64,000 nt of DNA from Psychroserpens jangbogonensis (GCF_000797465.1 NZ_JSWG01000012.1:248001-312000), one strand, 5' to 3'; numbered from the stretch's first letter, positions 45,394 through 54,821 are shown. Numbers and translations are program-made. The notes: generated by a model from the sequence alone, not told the origin.

Positions 45394-46647
45394 ATGGCAT
45401 ATTTATTTACTTCAGAAAGTGTTTCTGAAGGACATCCAGATAAAGTAGCAGATCAAATTAGTGATGCTTTAATAGACAATTTTTTAGCTTTTGATAGTGA
45501 ATCAAAAGTTGCTTGCGAAACCTTAGTGACTACTGGTCAAGTAGTTCTTGCTGGTGAAGTAAAATCGAAAACCTATTTAGATGTTCAAAAAATTGCTCGT
45601 GATACCATTAACAAGATTGGTTATACAAAGAGTGAATATATGTTTGACGGAAATTCTTGTGGTGTCTTTTCTGCCATTCACGAGCAGTCTGAAGACATTA
45701 ATCGTGGTGTAGATAGAGCTAGTAAAGAAGAACAAGGTGCAGGAGATCAAGGAATGATGTTTGGTTACGCAACTCGCGAAACTGAAAACTATATGCCTTT
45801 AGCTTTAGATTTATCTCACAGAATCTTAAAAGAGCTTGCTGATCTTAGACGCGAAAACAAAGAAATTACATACTTACGACCAGATTCTAAAAGTCAGGTT
45901 ACAATTGAGTATAGTGATGACAATTTACCTCAACGTATAGATGCAATTGTGGTGTCTACGCAACATGATGATTTTGATAATGATGAAGATATGTTATCAA
46001 AAATCAGAAAAGATATTGTTGACATTTTGATTCCAAGAGTGGTTGCAAAATTACCAGAAAACATACAAGTATTATTCAATAATGATATCACCTATCATAT
46101 TAATCCTACTGGTAAATTTGTAATTGGTGGACCTCATGGAGACACAGGATTAACCGGTCGTAAAATTATTGTAGACACTTATGGAGGTAAAGGCGCTCAT
46201 GGTGGTGGAGCTTTCTCAGGTAAAGATCCAAGTAAAGTAGATCGTAGTGCTGCATATGCAACTAGACATATTGCTAAAAACATGGTAGCTGCAGGAATTT
46301 GCGAAGAAATTTTAGTTCAAGTAAGTTATGCTATTGGTGTTGTTGAACCGACATCAATATTTGTTGAAACATATGGAACTTGTCCTTTTAATGTCACTGA
46401 TGGAGAAATTGCTGAAAAAATATCTGAGATTTTTGATATGCGACCATCAGCAATTGAAACTCGTTTAAAACTGCGTAAGCCTATTTATAGTGAAACCGCA
46501 GCATATGGCCATATGGGAAGGGATCCAGAAACAGTTAGCAAAACTTTTGAGCAACCAAATGGAGAACCTATTACTCTTGATGTAGAATTATTTACATGGG
46601 AAAAACTAGATTATGTAGATAAAGTTAAGACTGCATTTGGCATATAG
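45394..46647 (+). CDS. metK: S-adenosylmethionine synthetase
   Basis: A 417-residue enzyme: [33 protein letters not shown], the phosphate-binding [19 protein letters not shown], and the C-terminal GHMGRD. It makes SAM from methionine and ATP, in the cytoplasm. It is monocistronic between its riboswitch and a terminator. Together with metH/metF it forms the methionine-SAM cycle of this region, but under a different riboswitch class. Confidence 0.97.
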   Translation: MAYLFTSESVSEGHPDKVADQISDALIDNFLAFDSESKVACETLVTTGQVVLAGEVKSKTYLDVQKIARDTINKIGYTKSEYMFDGNSCGVFSAIHEQSEDINRGVDRASKEEQGAGDQGMMFGYATRETENYMPLALDLSHRILKELADLRRENKEITYLRPDSKSQVTIEYSDDNLPQRIDAIVVSTQHDDFDNDEDMLSKIRKDIVDILIPRVVAKLPENIQVLFNNDITYHINPTGKFVIGGPHGDTGLTGRKIIVDTYGGKGAHGGGAFSGKDPSKVDRSAAYATRHIAKNMVAAGICEEILVQVSYAIGVVEPTSIFVETYGTCPFNVTDGEIAEKISEIFDMRPSAIETRLKLRKPIYSETAAYGHMGRDPETVSKTFEQPNGEPITLDVELFTWEKLDYVDKVKTAFGI

Positions 46648-46665
46648 ACTTTAAAAAATAGAATT

Positions 46666-46702
46666 AAAAAAACCTCTAAGTATAAAATTTAGAGGTTTTT
46701 TT
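46666..46702. terminator. Bidirectional terminator between metK and the M28 peptidase
   Basis: A 14-bp stem (core ACCTCTAA/TTAGAGGT) with a 9-base loop, an A7 run on the left and a T7 run on the right. It serves convergent genes ending at 46647 and 46709. Confidence 0.85.
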
Positions 46703-46708
46703 ATGTTT

Positions 46709-48265
46709 TTAATTTTGATTTCCTTTTCGATTTGGAGTTCTAGGTTTAGGCCATTTTTCTTGTTTGCCTGTTCTTGGATTAATTGGTAAAACTATTTTTT
46801 CTGTCGGAGTTTTATCTGGATCTTCAGAAGCCATATAAACTAAAATTGCTGTTAAAATAGCATTACTACGCACGTCATCAAACACTATTTTATCATAAGT
46901 GTCTCTATTGGTATGCCAAGTATAATCGTGATACGACCAACCTAAAGCACTTAGATCAAAGGCTGGAGCTCCAGCTGCTAAAAAAGAAACATTATCAGAG
47001 CCACTGGATTTAGGTGAACCTGGAAATTCTGTTTTAATATGTTGTGTGATATCATTAGGTACAGCAGCAAGCCATCGCGTTAAATATTTATATGAATGTA
47101 AAAAACCAGCTCCAGAGATATTTACAACACGACCAGTACCATCATCTTGGTTAAAAAGTGCTTGAATATTATTTACAATTTCTGGATGATCTTCAACGAA
47201 TGCACTCGAGCCATTCAAACCTTGTTCTTCGCTATCCCAATGACCAACTAAAATGGTGCGTTTTGGATTGGGATAAAACTTTTTAAGTAAACGCATAGCC
47301 TCCATCATTACTATTGTCCCTGTGCCATTATCTGTAGCTCCTGTAGCACCATCCCAAGTATCTAAATGCGCAGATAAAATAACATACTCTTCTGGTTTTT
47401 CAGAACCTCTTATTTCTCCAAGCGTATTAAATGCAGGAGCAATGCCTAAATCTTTAGATTCAGCAACTATCTTTAATTTTGGAATATTTCCAGATTCAGT
47501 CAATCTATAAAGCATTGTATAATCTTCAAGTTCTAAATCTACATGCGGAATACTCTTTGTTTTCGCGTTAAAAATTCTGTTAACCCCAAAACCTTTAGAC
47601 CAATATGAATCTATGATTCCTGCTGCTCCTGCATTTTCAAATACTGAAACAATACTTCTTGAATTATATCCAGCCCTTCTAAAATTAGCATACCATCCTG
47701 AAACCTGATCATTTCGTTCATCCTTCATTTTTTTGTAAGATGCTTCAGTCGCAAATGCTTTCCAGTTGTCATCAGGTCTTCCTGTAGGTTGCTTCATGGA
47801 CAGCAAAACAAATTTGCCTTTAACATTAGGCAACCAATTAGCAAACTGCAAAGAATCGATCACTTTTGGCATTACAATAGTTTCTGCTGTAACACCTTTT
47901 GAACCTGTACTAGGATTCCATGCCAATTGCATTCCTGTCAATGTTTCTAATCTAGGTGACAACATATCAATATGTGTAACACCTCGTTCCCAAGCCTTCC
48001 ATGTTCCCCATTGTTCTGTTTTAGCTGAAATTCCCCAACCTTGATATGTTTCAACAATCCAGTCGCCAGCTTCCTTCATTTGCGGTGTTCCTACCAAACG
48101 AGGTCCAATAACATCCATAAGTTGATGAGCAAGTATTTCGAGTTGTGAATTCACAACAGCTCCTTGAATCATATTATCAATAACCTTCTGCTGCTCTTGA
48201 TTTTGTGAAAATGAAACTAATGAGACTAAACATAAAATAGAACATAATACAGTTAACTTTTTCAT
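46709..48265 (-). CDS. Exported M28-family zinc aminopeptidase
   Basis: A 518-residue protein with a signal peptide ending near VSFSQ (residue 21). A PA-type insert comes first, then the M28 core: ILSAHLDTWDGATGATDNGTG with zinc ligands His and Asp, GHWDSEEQGLNGS with Glu-Glu, FNQDDGTGR with Asp, and the final His in YTWHTNRDT. It removes N-terminal residues from peptides in the periplasm or outside. The C-terminal tail is basic (KWPKPRTPNRKGNQN). It is convergent with metK. Confidence 0.88.
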   Translation of the reverse strand: MKKLTVLCSILCLVSLVSFSQNQEQQKVIDNMIQGAVVNSQLEILAHQLMDVIGPRLVGTPQMKEAGDWIVETYQGWGISAKTEQWGTWKAWERGVTHIDMLSPRLETLTGMQLAWNPSTGSKGVTAETIVMPKVIDSLQFANWLPNVKGKFVLLSMKQPTGRPDDNWKAFATEASYKKMKDERNDQVSGWYANFRRAGYNSRSIVSVFENAGAAGIIDSYWSKGFGVNRIFNAKTKSIPHVDLELEDYTMLYRLTESGNIPKLKIVAESKDLGIAPAFNTLGEIRGSEKPEEYVILSAHLDTWDGATGATDNGTGTIVMMEAMRLLKKFYPNPKRTILVGHWDSEEQGLNGSSAFVEDHPEIVNNIQALFNQDDGTGRVVNISGAGFLHSYKYLTRWLAAVPNDITQHIKTEFPGSPKSSGSDNVSFLAAGAPAFDLSALGWSYHDYTWHTNRDTYDKIVFDDVRSNAILTAILVYMASEDPDKTPTEKIVLPINPRTGKQEKWPKPRTPNRKGNQN

Positions 48266-48470
48266 AGGCTATAACAAACTAATAAATGAATTTGTGTGAA
48301 TTTGAATAGCACTAATTTACGGAATGTTACCTAATTCTCAATATATTAAAGAGAACACACGCAACCATTTTAAATGTTTTGCATCTAATAAACAAAAACG
48401 AAGTTGTTTAAAACATTTTTAGGGGTAACGGTGTTTTAAAAGATTGATCCACATATATATATTTCATAAT

Positions 48471-48503
48471 AAAAAAAGCCTTCTCAGTTGAGAAGGCTTT
48501 TTT
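48471..48503 (-). terminator. Terminator after the 48528 GLPGLI gene
   Basis: A stem with core GCCTTCTCA/TGAGAAGGC, with A7 and T6 flanks. The stem is identical to the one at 49473, which lies just upstream of the same gene. Confidence 0.8.
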
Positions 48504-48527
48504 ATAAATTAGTTGAAATTAAAACCA

Positions 48528-49361
48528 TTATCCTCGACTTCGTCCCATTCGGTTATCACGAAATTCTTTCATCTTCTTAATAAGGGTTGCTTGGTAGTCT
48601 TCTTTTGTTATTTCTTTCCCTTTATCTGGTGCTTCAATTTCTAAAGTCTCTTTTGGATTTAAAACAAGTTTAGAACACAACATTGTTGTATCTCCTGCAC
48701 TCACTTCTAATATTAATCCAGGAAGCCCCCAAAATTCTGATGGTCCATGACCTACAGGAATTTGTGGTGCATACCACGTTTCTACTTCAGTCATAGGAAT
48801 CTCTGGCTCTATCGTTTCTCCTTCTGCAGTTTCAGTAGTATTATCTCTTCGAATTTTATTCCAAGAAAATGAATACCAAGTTAACTCATCTGATGGAATA
48901 GAAGCCGTAGCTTTAAAGCAGGTATAGTTTCCTATTTGTTTGGTTTCGGTTCCCATGACCCATTCGATAGGCTGTAATTTATCTTTAACCAAAAAGCGTT
49001 TTCCGTAGAATTCTTGATCTTGGATTTGCGTATTGGTCTTCACATTTTTGTATTGATCTCCTGCAGCAAAATTTTTGCCCCAAGAATCTGTTGCGCCAGA
49101 CATGGCATCTAGTTTATCATTTTCTTTAAAGAAAGATTCTTCTTTATTAAAGTTTAAAACATAGGTTTTTTCTAATCTGTTTTTCAGATTTGCCATGACT
49201 TGCTTTTTTTGAGCTTCACTAAGTCGTTTTCCCCAATTACCTAAGTCCATTGTAGATTTAGAGATATAAATGGCTTGTCCTTGAAAGTTTTGAGCATTTA
49301 AATTAAATGTCATTAAAAATATAAATGCAATAAAGGTCAATTTTGAAATTAGTACTCTCAT
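48528..49361 (-). CDS. GLPGLI family exported protein, copy 1
   Basis: A 277-residue protein with a signal peptide ending near NLNAQ. It has the family name motif FWGLPGLILEV and the following CSKLVLNPKE, plus YTCFKAT and AWYTPQIPV-type strands (TWYAPQIPVGHGP). The N-terminal part holds KTYVLNFNKEES. GLPGLI proteins are Bacteroidota envelope proteins without a known biochemical role. It ends in an Arg/Gly/Ser tail (RDNRMGRSRG). It has its own promoter box (49392) and is bracketed by two identical-stem terminators. Confidence 0.88.
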   Translation of the reverse strand: MRVLISKLTFIAFIFLMTFNLNAQNFQGQAIYISKSTMDLGNWGKRLSEAQKKQVMANLKNRLEKTYVLNFNKEESFFKENDKLDAMSGATDSWGKNFAAGDQYKNVKTNTQIQDQEFYGKRFLVKDKLQPIEWVMGTETKQIGNYTCFKATASIPSDELTWYSFSWNKIRRDNTTETAEGETIEPEIPMTEVETWYAPQIPVGHGPSEFWGLPGLILEVSAGDTTMLCSKLVLNPKETLEIEAPDKGKEITKEDYQATLIKKMKEFRDNRMGRSRG

Positions 49362-49391
49362 AATATGGTAAACTGTTGGTTAATTGTTTAA

Positions 49392-49399
49392 CAAATTTA
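49392..49399 (-). promoter_or_regulatory. -7 box of GLPGLI copy 1
   Basis: Minus-strand TAAATTTG lies in the 15-base block at 49385-49399, which is identical to the block in front of GLPGLI copy 2 (53331-53345). Start expected near 49386, 25 bases before the ATG. Confidence 0.5.
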
Positions 49400-49472
49400 A
49401 CAAAAAGCTAAACAATACATGTGTCTTTACCATAAAATTAACAACAAGCATCTATTATAGAGGTTACTAAAG

Positions 49473-49504
49473 AAAAAGCCTTCTCAAATGAGAAGGCTTT
49501 TTTA
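49473..49504 (-). terminator. Terminator after the outer-membrane receptor gene
   Basis: Stem core GCCTTCTCA/TGAGAAGGC with A5 and T6 flanks, the same stem as at 48471. It follows the repeat element at 49506-49598, so the receptor transcript would carry the element in its 3' end. Confidence 0.8.
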
Positions 49505-49505
49505 T

Positions 49506-49598
49506 GCGTTAAGGATAGAGGCTTTGTTGAAGCTCCTCGAAGAGAGCGACTGCCGAGAGCCTGACCAACTGAAGCATAAGCGTAAGTTGGTAACGCCC
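49506..49598 (-). repeat. GC-richer structured intergenic element (flavobacterial type)
   Basis: A 93-base stretch bounded by GCGTTA (49506-49511) and TAACGC (49591-49596), which pair. Inside are CCAACT/AGTTGG (49565-49590) and smaller hairpins. On the minus strand it reads GGGCGTTACC..., GGTCAGGCTCTCGG..., ending CCTTAACGC. From memory this resembles a family of dispersed intergenic elements in Flavobacteriaceae genomes that begin GGGCGT and end CCCTAACGC. No frame crosses it. I see one copy here. Confidence 0.6.
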
Positions 49599-49603
49599 AA
49601 ATA

Positions 49604-52354
49604 TTATAAGGTATAAATCATCCTAAACGTTATAAATCTTGGCTGAATAAATGTTTCTGAACTAAATACAGAAATATTACTTGAACTATTACTCACCTTA
49701 GAATCAATATCTAATAAGTTTGATGCTTTAACTTCAAATTCCCAATTGGCATCTTTATCTTTTCTATAGGCTAAACTCGCATCCCAAGTCTGGAAAGATT
49801 GAGAAGGTCTAACACCATCATCTTGATTAGTATATGTGTAATCTGTTCTAAATGTTACAGATTTCCATAGGTATGCATCAAATTCTACTGAAGGTGAATT
49901 TGTTATAAACTTTGTAGATGTAGAACCTTGATCGTTGTTTGTTATTGAATACGCATATCTCAATCTCACATTTGGTGCTTCTCTAAAATTTGTACGTAAT
50001 TCTGGTGTGTATCTTTGCGTGAAATTCTCACTTACTGTTCGTCTATCCTCAACAATTTGGTTTTGTTTAGAATACGATAAATTAACACCTAATCGCGCTC
50101 TAATCTTTTTAAACGTTCGCTCAACTCGTCCAAACACACTAGCAGATTCGTCTGCAAAATTTGAGTTGAAATAAGAGCTTGTTCTAATCACATTTTCAAA
50201 ATTTGTTGTACTTCTTATTTGATCAATATTCTTACTATAATTAGCAATAGCAAATACGTTGGTATAATTAAAAAGGTTAAAACTGAAATATCGCAAACTC
50301 AAATTGTGAGATAATGAATTTTGTAATTCAGGATTTCCATAACTAATATTGCTAAAGCTATTTAAAACTAGTCCTTCGGCTAAATTTGTAACATCAGTAA
50401 AAGAGTTACTCATATTATAACGGAAAGTTAAACTTTCGCTCTTTTTAAATTGAATGAGCGTTTCTAGCTCTGGCATTACTCTAAAGAAGTTATCTTTATT
50501 TTCTACACCATACTGTGTGTTCTTGTTTCCGTAGGAGTGCAATGAAAGTCCAGGCGTAATAGTAAATTTCCCTGTTTTAACTCTATAACGAAATCCTAAA
50601 TACACATCACTAAAATTATACTCAGTATCATTTTCATTTCTCAAGAGATCTCCTTCACCATCTGTTAAAGTTGCTACTGGATCAAAATATGAACCATTAT
50701 CTAAAAACTGAAAAATATTAGAGTTGAACTTTTGGTTACTTAAAATAGTACCTAAGGTTAGATTAATATTACTCTTGTTATTCAAGATATAGTAGTAATC
50801 TACTTTAGCGTCCAATTGATTAGACTTGATGCGTCTATCTTGGTTTAGGTTATATCCAAATTGATCTCTATCAAATCCTAACGCTAATGCGGTATTATCA
50901 AAAGCATCCTGAGCTTGAGGAGGATCATCATTATTTGTTGGGTCATTTACTAGTAAAGCATTATAAAATGGATCTTCGTCTTTTATTAAATGTTGCGCTT
51001 CAAGCGCAAAAATATTTTTCTCATTTAACGTATAATAATAGTTTAGGTTTTGATTGATGCTAAATGGTTTTACTTCGTCTAATTCTTTTGTAATTCCTAC
51101 AACAGAAGAGGCTTGAATTTGTTTTTCTGAATCACTAGAAAGACGACCAAGTAGATCATAATCTAATTGATTATTGAAGTTTGGTTTATAAGACGCGCTT
51201 AACTTTGCAATTCCTTGATTAGTTGCTTCTTTTCCTATTTCAACTGTTTCTTCGTCAGGGATTCCTAAATCAGAATCTGTATAAGTAACAAAATTTTGTT
51301 CTCGAGTTCTTAAACGTGTGCTATTATAGATTAAGAATCCGCTGAGATCAAGTGCTTTATTAGGAGAATAACTAAAATTACCTGCCGCAAGTTTTGTTTC
51401 AATCTCTTGAGCATTACCAAGATTCGTTAATCCACCAAGTCCGTTATCTCCTAAATTAATACTTGTCCCACTGCTTTGGCTAGGTCGTCTAAATCCACCA
51501 CCAAAGTTTCTAATGTCACGATTTGTTAAGGCAACTTCTCCAATATTGTTTAAATCTCCTATGACGTTAATACTATATTTTGGACTGTAATAAAACAACT
51601 TGGGTTGCACTAGGTATAATTCTTTATCTGGAGCGGTTCCCGCTCCTGCAGTAATATCACCAAACCAGAAATTTTCTTTTCCTTCTTTAAGTTTGATATT
51701 AATTGCAACATTATCTTGATTATTTTGAACACCCCTTAACTGACCAACTTCTGAATAATTACGAAGAACTTGAATCTTATCAACGGCATTAGATGGAATA
51801 TTTTTTGTTGCCAATTTTGAATCACCATCAAAAAAATCTTTTCCATTAACCATTAATTTATTGACGACTTTACCTTCGACTTCTATTTGTCCGTCGTCAT
51901 TAATTTCGACACCAGGTAATTTCTTGAGAACGTCCTCTAGTTTACGTTCGGAACCATCCTTAAAAGAGTCTGCATTATAAATTAGGGTATCTCCTTTGAT
52001 GGTTACGGGCATTTCGTAGGTTAATTCTACTGCAGCAAGTGCATTATCATATTCAAGATTAAAGTCTTTATTAATGTTTTCTTCTTTGGTTGCTACCTCA
52101 ACAGAAAGTGTTTTCATACCTATATAACTGACTTGTATCGTATAGGTAGTATTCTTATCTAAATCAAGCTTAAATCGACCTTTATCATTGGATATGGCAT
52201 AAGAAGCCATAGACTTTGTTGCTTTATTAATTGCAATAATATTTGCCAATTCTAAAGGGCCACCAATACTATCTTTTACAACTCCTTGAACTGTAATTTG
52301 TGCACTAGTTATGCTAGTTACAAGCAGTAACGCTAGTAATATAAAATTTCTCAT
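49604..52354 (-). CDS. TonB-dependent-receptor-like outer-membrane protein with carboxypeptidase-regulatory domain
   Basis: A 916-residue protein: signal peptide (about 1-18), a carboxypeptidase-regulatory-like beta domain (ITVQGVVKDSIGGPLELANI, about 19-100), a plug (RKLEDVLKKLPGVEINDDGQIEVEGK, VNKLMVNGKDFFDGD, IPSNAVDKIQVL, about 130-215), and a long barrel ending in RFITFRMIYTL. It belongs to the outer-membrane beta-barrel family found beside GLPGLI genes. The substrate is unknown. It lies between GLPGLI copies 1 and 2 on the same strand, suggesting one locus. Confidence 0.85.
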   Translation of the reverse strand: MRNFILLALLLVTSITSAQITVQGVVKDSIGGPLELANIIAINKATKSMASYAISNDKGRFKLDLDKNTTYTIQVSYIGMKTLSVEVATKEENINKDFNLEYDNALAAVELTYEMPVTIKGDTLIYNADSFKDGSERKLEDVLKKLPGVEINDDGQIEVEGKVVNKLMVNGKDFFDGDSKLATKNIPSNAVDKIQVLRNYSEVGQLRGVQNNQDNVAINIKLKEGKENFWFGDITAGAGTAPDKELYLVQPKLFYYSPKYSINVIGDLNNIGEVALTNRDIRNFGGGFRRPSQSSGTSINLGDNGLGGLTNLGNAQEIETKLAAGNFSYSPNKALDLSGFLIYNSTRLRTREQNFVTYTDSDLGIPDEETVEIGKEATNQGIAKLSASYKPNFNNQLDYDLLGRLSSDSEKQIQASSVVGITKELDEVKPFSINQNLNYYYTLNEKNIFALEAQHLIKDEDPFYNALLVNDPTNNDDPPQAQDAFDNTALALGFDRDQFGYNLNQDRRIKSNQLDAKVDYYYILNNKSNINLTLGTILSNQKFNSNIFQFLDNGSYFDPVATLTDGEGDLLRNENDTEYNFSDVYLGFRYRVKTGKFTITPGLSLHSYGNKNTQYGVENKDNFFRVMPELETLIQFKKSESLTFRYNMSNSFTDVTNLAEGLVLNSFSNISYGNPELQNSLSHNLSLRYFSFNLFNYTNVFAIANYSKNIDQIRSTTNFENVIRTSSYFNSNFADESASVFGRVERTFKKIRARLGVNLSYSKQNQIVEDRRTVSENFTQRYTPELRTNFREAPNVRLRYAYSITNNDQGSTSTKFITNSPSVEFDAYLWKSVTFRTDYTYTNQDDGVRPSQSFQTWDASLAYRKDKDANWEFEVKASNLLDIDSKVSNSSSNISVFSSETFIQPRFITFRMIYTL

Positions 52355-52415
52355 TTGTTGGATTATGTTTCTTTGATTATTTCTCTTTGGAAAATTGAAA
52401 CTTTAAAAGTTAGTA

Positions 52416-53312
52416 TTAATGTCTTGGGCCTCTTCCGCCTCTTCCGCCACCATACATTTGTCTCATTTCTTCAATCTTCTCTTTCATAATGGTATTGTAT
52501 GCTTCACGAGTAACGACTTCACCTGTATCTGGTTTATTTATCTCCTCTTTTTCCTGCGGATTCATCACTATTTTAGTACAAAGAATAACGGTTCTATCTG
52601 CTTGAATTTCTAAAATCAAGCCTGGAAGTCCGTGATATTCACCTGGTCCAGTACTTACTGGAATTTGAGGTGTATACCAAGCTGTAACTATTACAAACTT
52701 GGGAACTTCAAGCTCATCTAGAGGATTGTCAAATTCAGTTTTTGTCGTATCTGTCGTTTCTTCACCTTCTTTCTTTTCATCATTATCTTTTCTACCTCTT
52801 CTACGCATGCTCATAAAATCCATTTCATCAACAGGCTTTGTTGTGGTCGCTTTGAAACAAGTGTATTGTCCAATTTTCTTTGTTTCACTGCCAAGTTTCC
52901 ACTCTAATGTTGGCAGAGAATCCTTTACTAAAAACTGTTTTCCGAAAAACTCTTGCTCTTGCAAAATCACATTATCTTTAACATTTTTATATTGAGGACC
53001 ACCAGTGAAGCTACTCATCATTCCTCTCCAAGGGCTACTTCCAGAACCTGGAGCATCAAGTTTTTCTTCTTCTTTGTATGTCGATTCACTACGATTAAAA
53101 TTGAGCACATAGGTTTTTTCTAACATACTTTTCATTCGCTCAGCGATTTGCTTTTTTTGCTGATCACTCATTTGACCTCCTCCAAAATCACCCATATCCA
53201 TAGTGGTTTTAGTATGGTAAGTGGCCTGACCTTGAAATTCTTGAGCATTAAGGCTTAGGGATACAAATAGCATTAATACGATACTACTTAGTCTTGAGAA
53301 TAATGTTTTCAT
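52416..53312 (-). CDS. GLPGLI family exported protein, copy 2
   Basis: A 298-residue protein with signal peptide ending near SLNAQ. It has KTYVLNFNRSES, YTCFKATTTKPVDEM, AWYTPQIPV, YHGLPGLILEI and CTKIVMNPQ. A Glu/Asp/Lys-rich insertion (about residues 175-200) is not in copy 1. The tail is a short Gly-Arg run (GGGRGGRGPRH). It lies 61 bp before the receptor gene and could be co-transcribed with it. Promoter box at 53338. Confidence 0.88.
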   Translation of the reverse strand: MKTLFSRLSSIVLMLFVSLSLNAQEFQGQATYHTKTTMDMGDFGGGQMSDQQKKQIAERMKSMLEKTYVLNFNRSESTYKEEEKLDAPGSGSSPWRGMMSSFTGGPQYKNVKDNVILQEQEFFGKQFLVKDSLPTLEWKLGSETKKIGQYTCFKATTTKPVDEMDFMSMRRRGRKDNDEKKEGEETTDTTKTEFDNPLDELEVPKFVIVTAWYTPQIPVSTGPGEYHGLPGLILEIQADRTVILCTKIVMNPQEKEEINKPDTGEVVTREAYNTIMKEKIEEMRQMYGGGRGGRGPRH

Positions 53313-53337
53313 GTTAACTGAAGTTTGATGTGTTTAA

Positions 53338-53345
53338 CAAATTTA
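53338..53345 (-). promoter_or_regulatory. -7 box of GLPGLI copy 2
   Basis: Minus-strand TAAATTTG within the same 15-base block (53331-53345) as in front of copy 1. Start near 53332, 20 bases before the ATG. Confidence 0.5.
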
Positions 53346-53483
53346 TAAAAGTATTAAACAGAAATTATTTTATTTATAATATAATTAACATTCAAAAATA
53401 CTTTAATTAAACACATATGACTTCAAAAACAAATAATAGTTAAATTCGAAAAGGTTAAAATTTTCTTAAACTTTTACAGATAA

Positions 53484-54335
53484 TTAACCTCCAATTCTAA
53501 TCTCAATATTCTCACCATCTCTGCCTCTATCATTCGATCTATAACGCTCTTCCATTTCTTTCATCTTCTTCTCCATAATTTTATCATAAGCTTCTTGGGT
53601 TAATTCTTTGCCGTTTTCAGGCACAACAATTTCAGATGCATTTTTAGGGTTGAGAACAATTTTACTACATATAACGGTTTCGGTACCATCATTAACTTCT
53701 AAAATCAATCCTGGCAATCCATGATAATTTCCTGGCCCTACACTAACTGGAATTTGAGGTGTATACCAAGCTGTAATGGTTATTTCCTTCATTTTCGGTT
53801 CCTTATTAGCAGTATTCAAATCTTTATCGCCATTAAAACTAATTCCGCTTTCAATATCTTCAATCTCTCGTGTTGTTGTTGCTTTAAAACAAGTATAATC
53901 TCCTATATTTCTGGTTTCAGATTCTAACTTCCATTCAATATCTTCTAAATCATCTTTTATTAAAAACACCTTACTGAATGATTCATTTTGATTGACAAAA
54001 CGTTTCTCTTTTATGTTTTTATACAATATATCAGAACCGCCAGACATAATCATTACCATATTCATGCCTTGTGGATTTGGAGCCGACAATGCTTCTTCTT
54101 CCTCATAAATGGATTCTGTTTTATTGAAGTTTAATATATAGGTTTTCTCAAACTGCTTTTTTAGCATTTCCATCATTTGGTCTGCCATACCAGAAGCCAT
54201 TTGAGTGCTATCTAGTTTAATATCGATTTTACGCTTTGATTTGTAAGTTGCTTCCCCTTGGAAATCTTGTGCACTAATACTTGATGAAATTAGTAGTGTT
54301 ATACCTACAACTATAATTTTAATTAATGAGTTCAT
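53484..54335 (-). CDS. GLPGLI family exported protein, copy 3
   Basis: A 283-residue protein with signal peptide ending near SISAQ. It has KTYILNFNKTES, YTCFKATTTREIEDI, AWYTPQIPV, YHGLPGLILEV and CSKIVLNPK. The C-terminal end is Arg/Asp/Gly rich (RSNDRGRDGENIE) then EIRIGG. It follows the small exported gene at 54338 by 2 bp, so those two form an operon, with the promoter at 54739 and the box array at 54769. Confidence 0.88.
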   Translation of the reverse strand: MNSLIKIIVVGITLLISSSISAQDFQGEATYKSKRKIDIKLDSTQMASGMADQMMEMLKKQFEKTYILNFNKTESIYEEEEALSAPNPQGMNMVMIMSGGSDILYKNIKEKRFVNQNESFSKVFLIKDDLEDIEWKLESETRNIGDYTCFKATTTREIEDIESGISFNGDKDLNTANKEPKMKEITITAWYTPQIPVSVGPGNYHGLPGLILEVNDGTETVICSKIVLNPKNASEIVVPENGKELTQEAYDKIMEKKMKEMEERYRSNDRGRDGENIEIRIGG

Positions 54336-54337
54336 GG

Positions 54338-54709
54338 TTATTGTTTGTTTTTATAATATTTAATTGCTGCTTTTCTTATTGTCTTTACACTTTTTAGAAA
54401 GCCTTTTGTATCATTCGTATTTCCTTTTACTTTATAAGACAATGTAGTACTTTCACCGTTAGACATCTCATCTCCATTACATATAATTTCAAATGACAAG
54501 GGTTCATTTCGTTCTGATAAACCGATGATCTCTTTGATGTCTTTAACAACAAATGTAGACTCAATATCTTCGGCAGAATCAACTGTTACAGACACATCAA
54601 TATTACTAACTCTAACATCATCTGTAGTCACTTCTCCTGTAACTCTATTGGTTTGACCAAAACTAACTGTTACAAGAAATAGCATTAAGATTTTAAATAC
54701 ATTTTTCAT
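54338..54709 (-). CDS. Small exported protein of unknown function, GLPGLI-linked
   Basis: A 123-residue protein with signal peptide ending near VSFGQ (residue 19). The mature part is about 104 residues, predicted beta then a C-terminal basic helix (KGFLKSVKTIRKAAIKYYKNKQ is split here by positions about 102-123). I do not recognise a family. It opens the leftward GLPGLI copy 3 operon, beside the kinase pair, which makes it a candidate accessory or sensor partner. Confidence 0.7.
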   Translation of the reverse strand: MKNVFKILMLFLVTVSFGQTNRVTGEVTTDDVRVSNIDVSVTVDSAEDIESTFVVKDIKEIIGLSERNEPLSFEIICNGDEMSNGESTTLSYKVKGNTNDTKGFLKSVKTIRKAAIKYYKNKQ

Positions 54710-54738
54710 TTTATAATTGTTTTATGATTAATACACTA

Positions 54739-54746
54739 CAAATATA
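54739..54746 (-). promoter_or_regulatory. -7 box of the GLPGLI copy 3 operon
   Basis: Minus-strand TATATTTG gives a start near 54733, about 24 bases before ATG 54709. The GTTAAC array lies at about -36 to -61, a place used by activators. Confidence 0.55.
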
Positions 54747-54768
54747 TAAGTCACTACTAGCACAATTA

Positions 54769-54794
54769 GTTAACCAGTGTTAACGTGTGTTAAC
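54769..54794. promoter_or_regulatory. Three GTTAAC boxes spaced 10 bp (probable OmpR-type regulator site)
   Basis: GTTAAC occurs at 54769, 54779 and 54789, exactly one helical turn apart, in the 124-bp divergent gap. OmpR/PhoB-class regulators bind direct repeats of 10-11 bp. Because each box is also a palindrome, the array reads the same from both strands and suits a bidirectional site. The neighbouring regulator at 56356 is OmpR-type. Confidence 0.7.
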
Positions 54795-54821
54795 CGATTA
54801 GCTTTTATAGGTTTTAACATT

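Noticed and set aside
54769-54794. GTTAAC triplet as a CRISPR or phage attachment site
   Set aside because: Repeats are six bases with 4-base gaps; helical phasing and position suit a regulator site.
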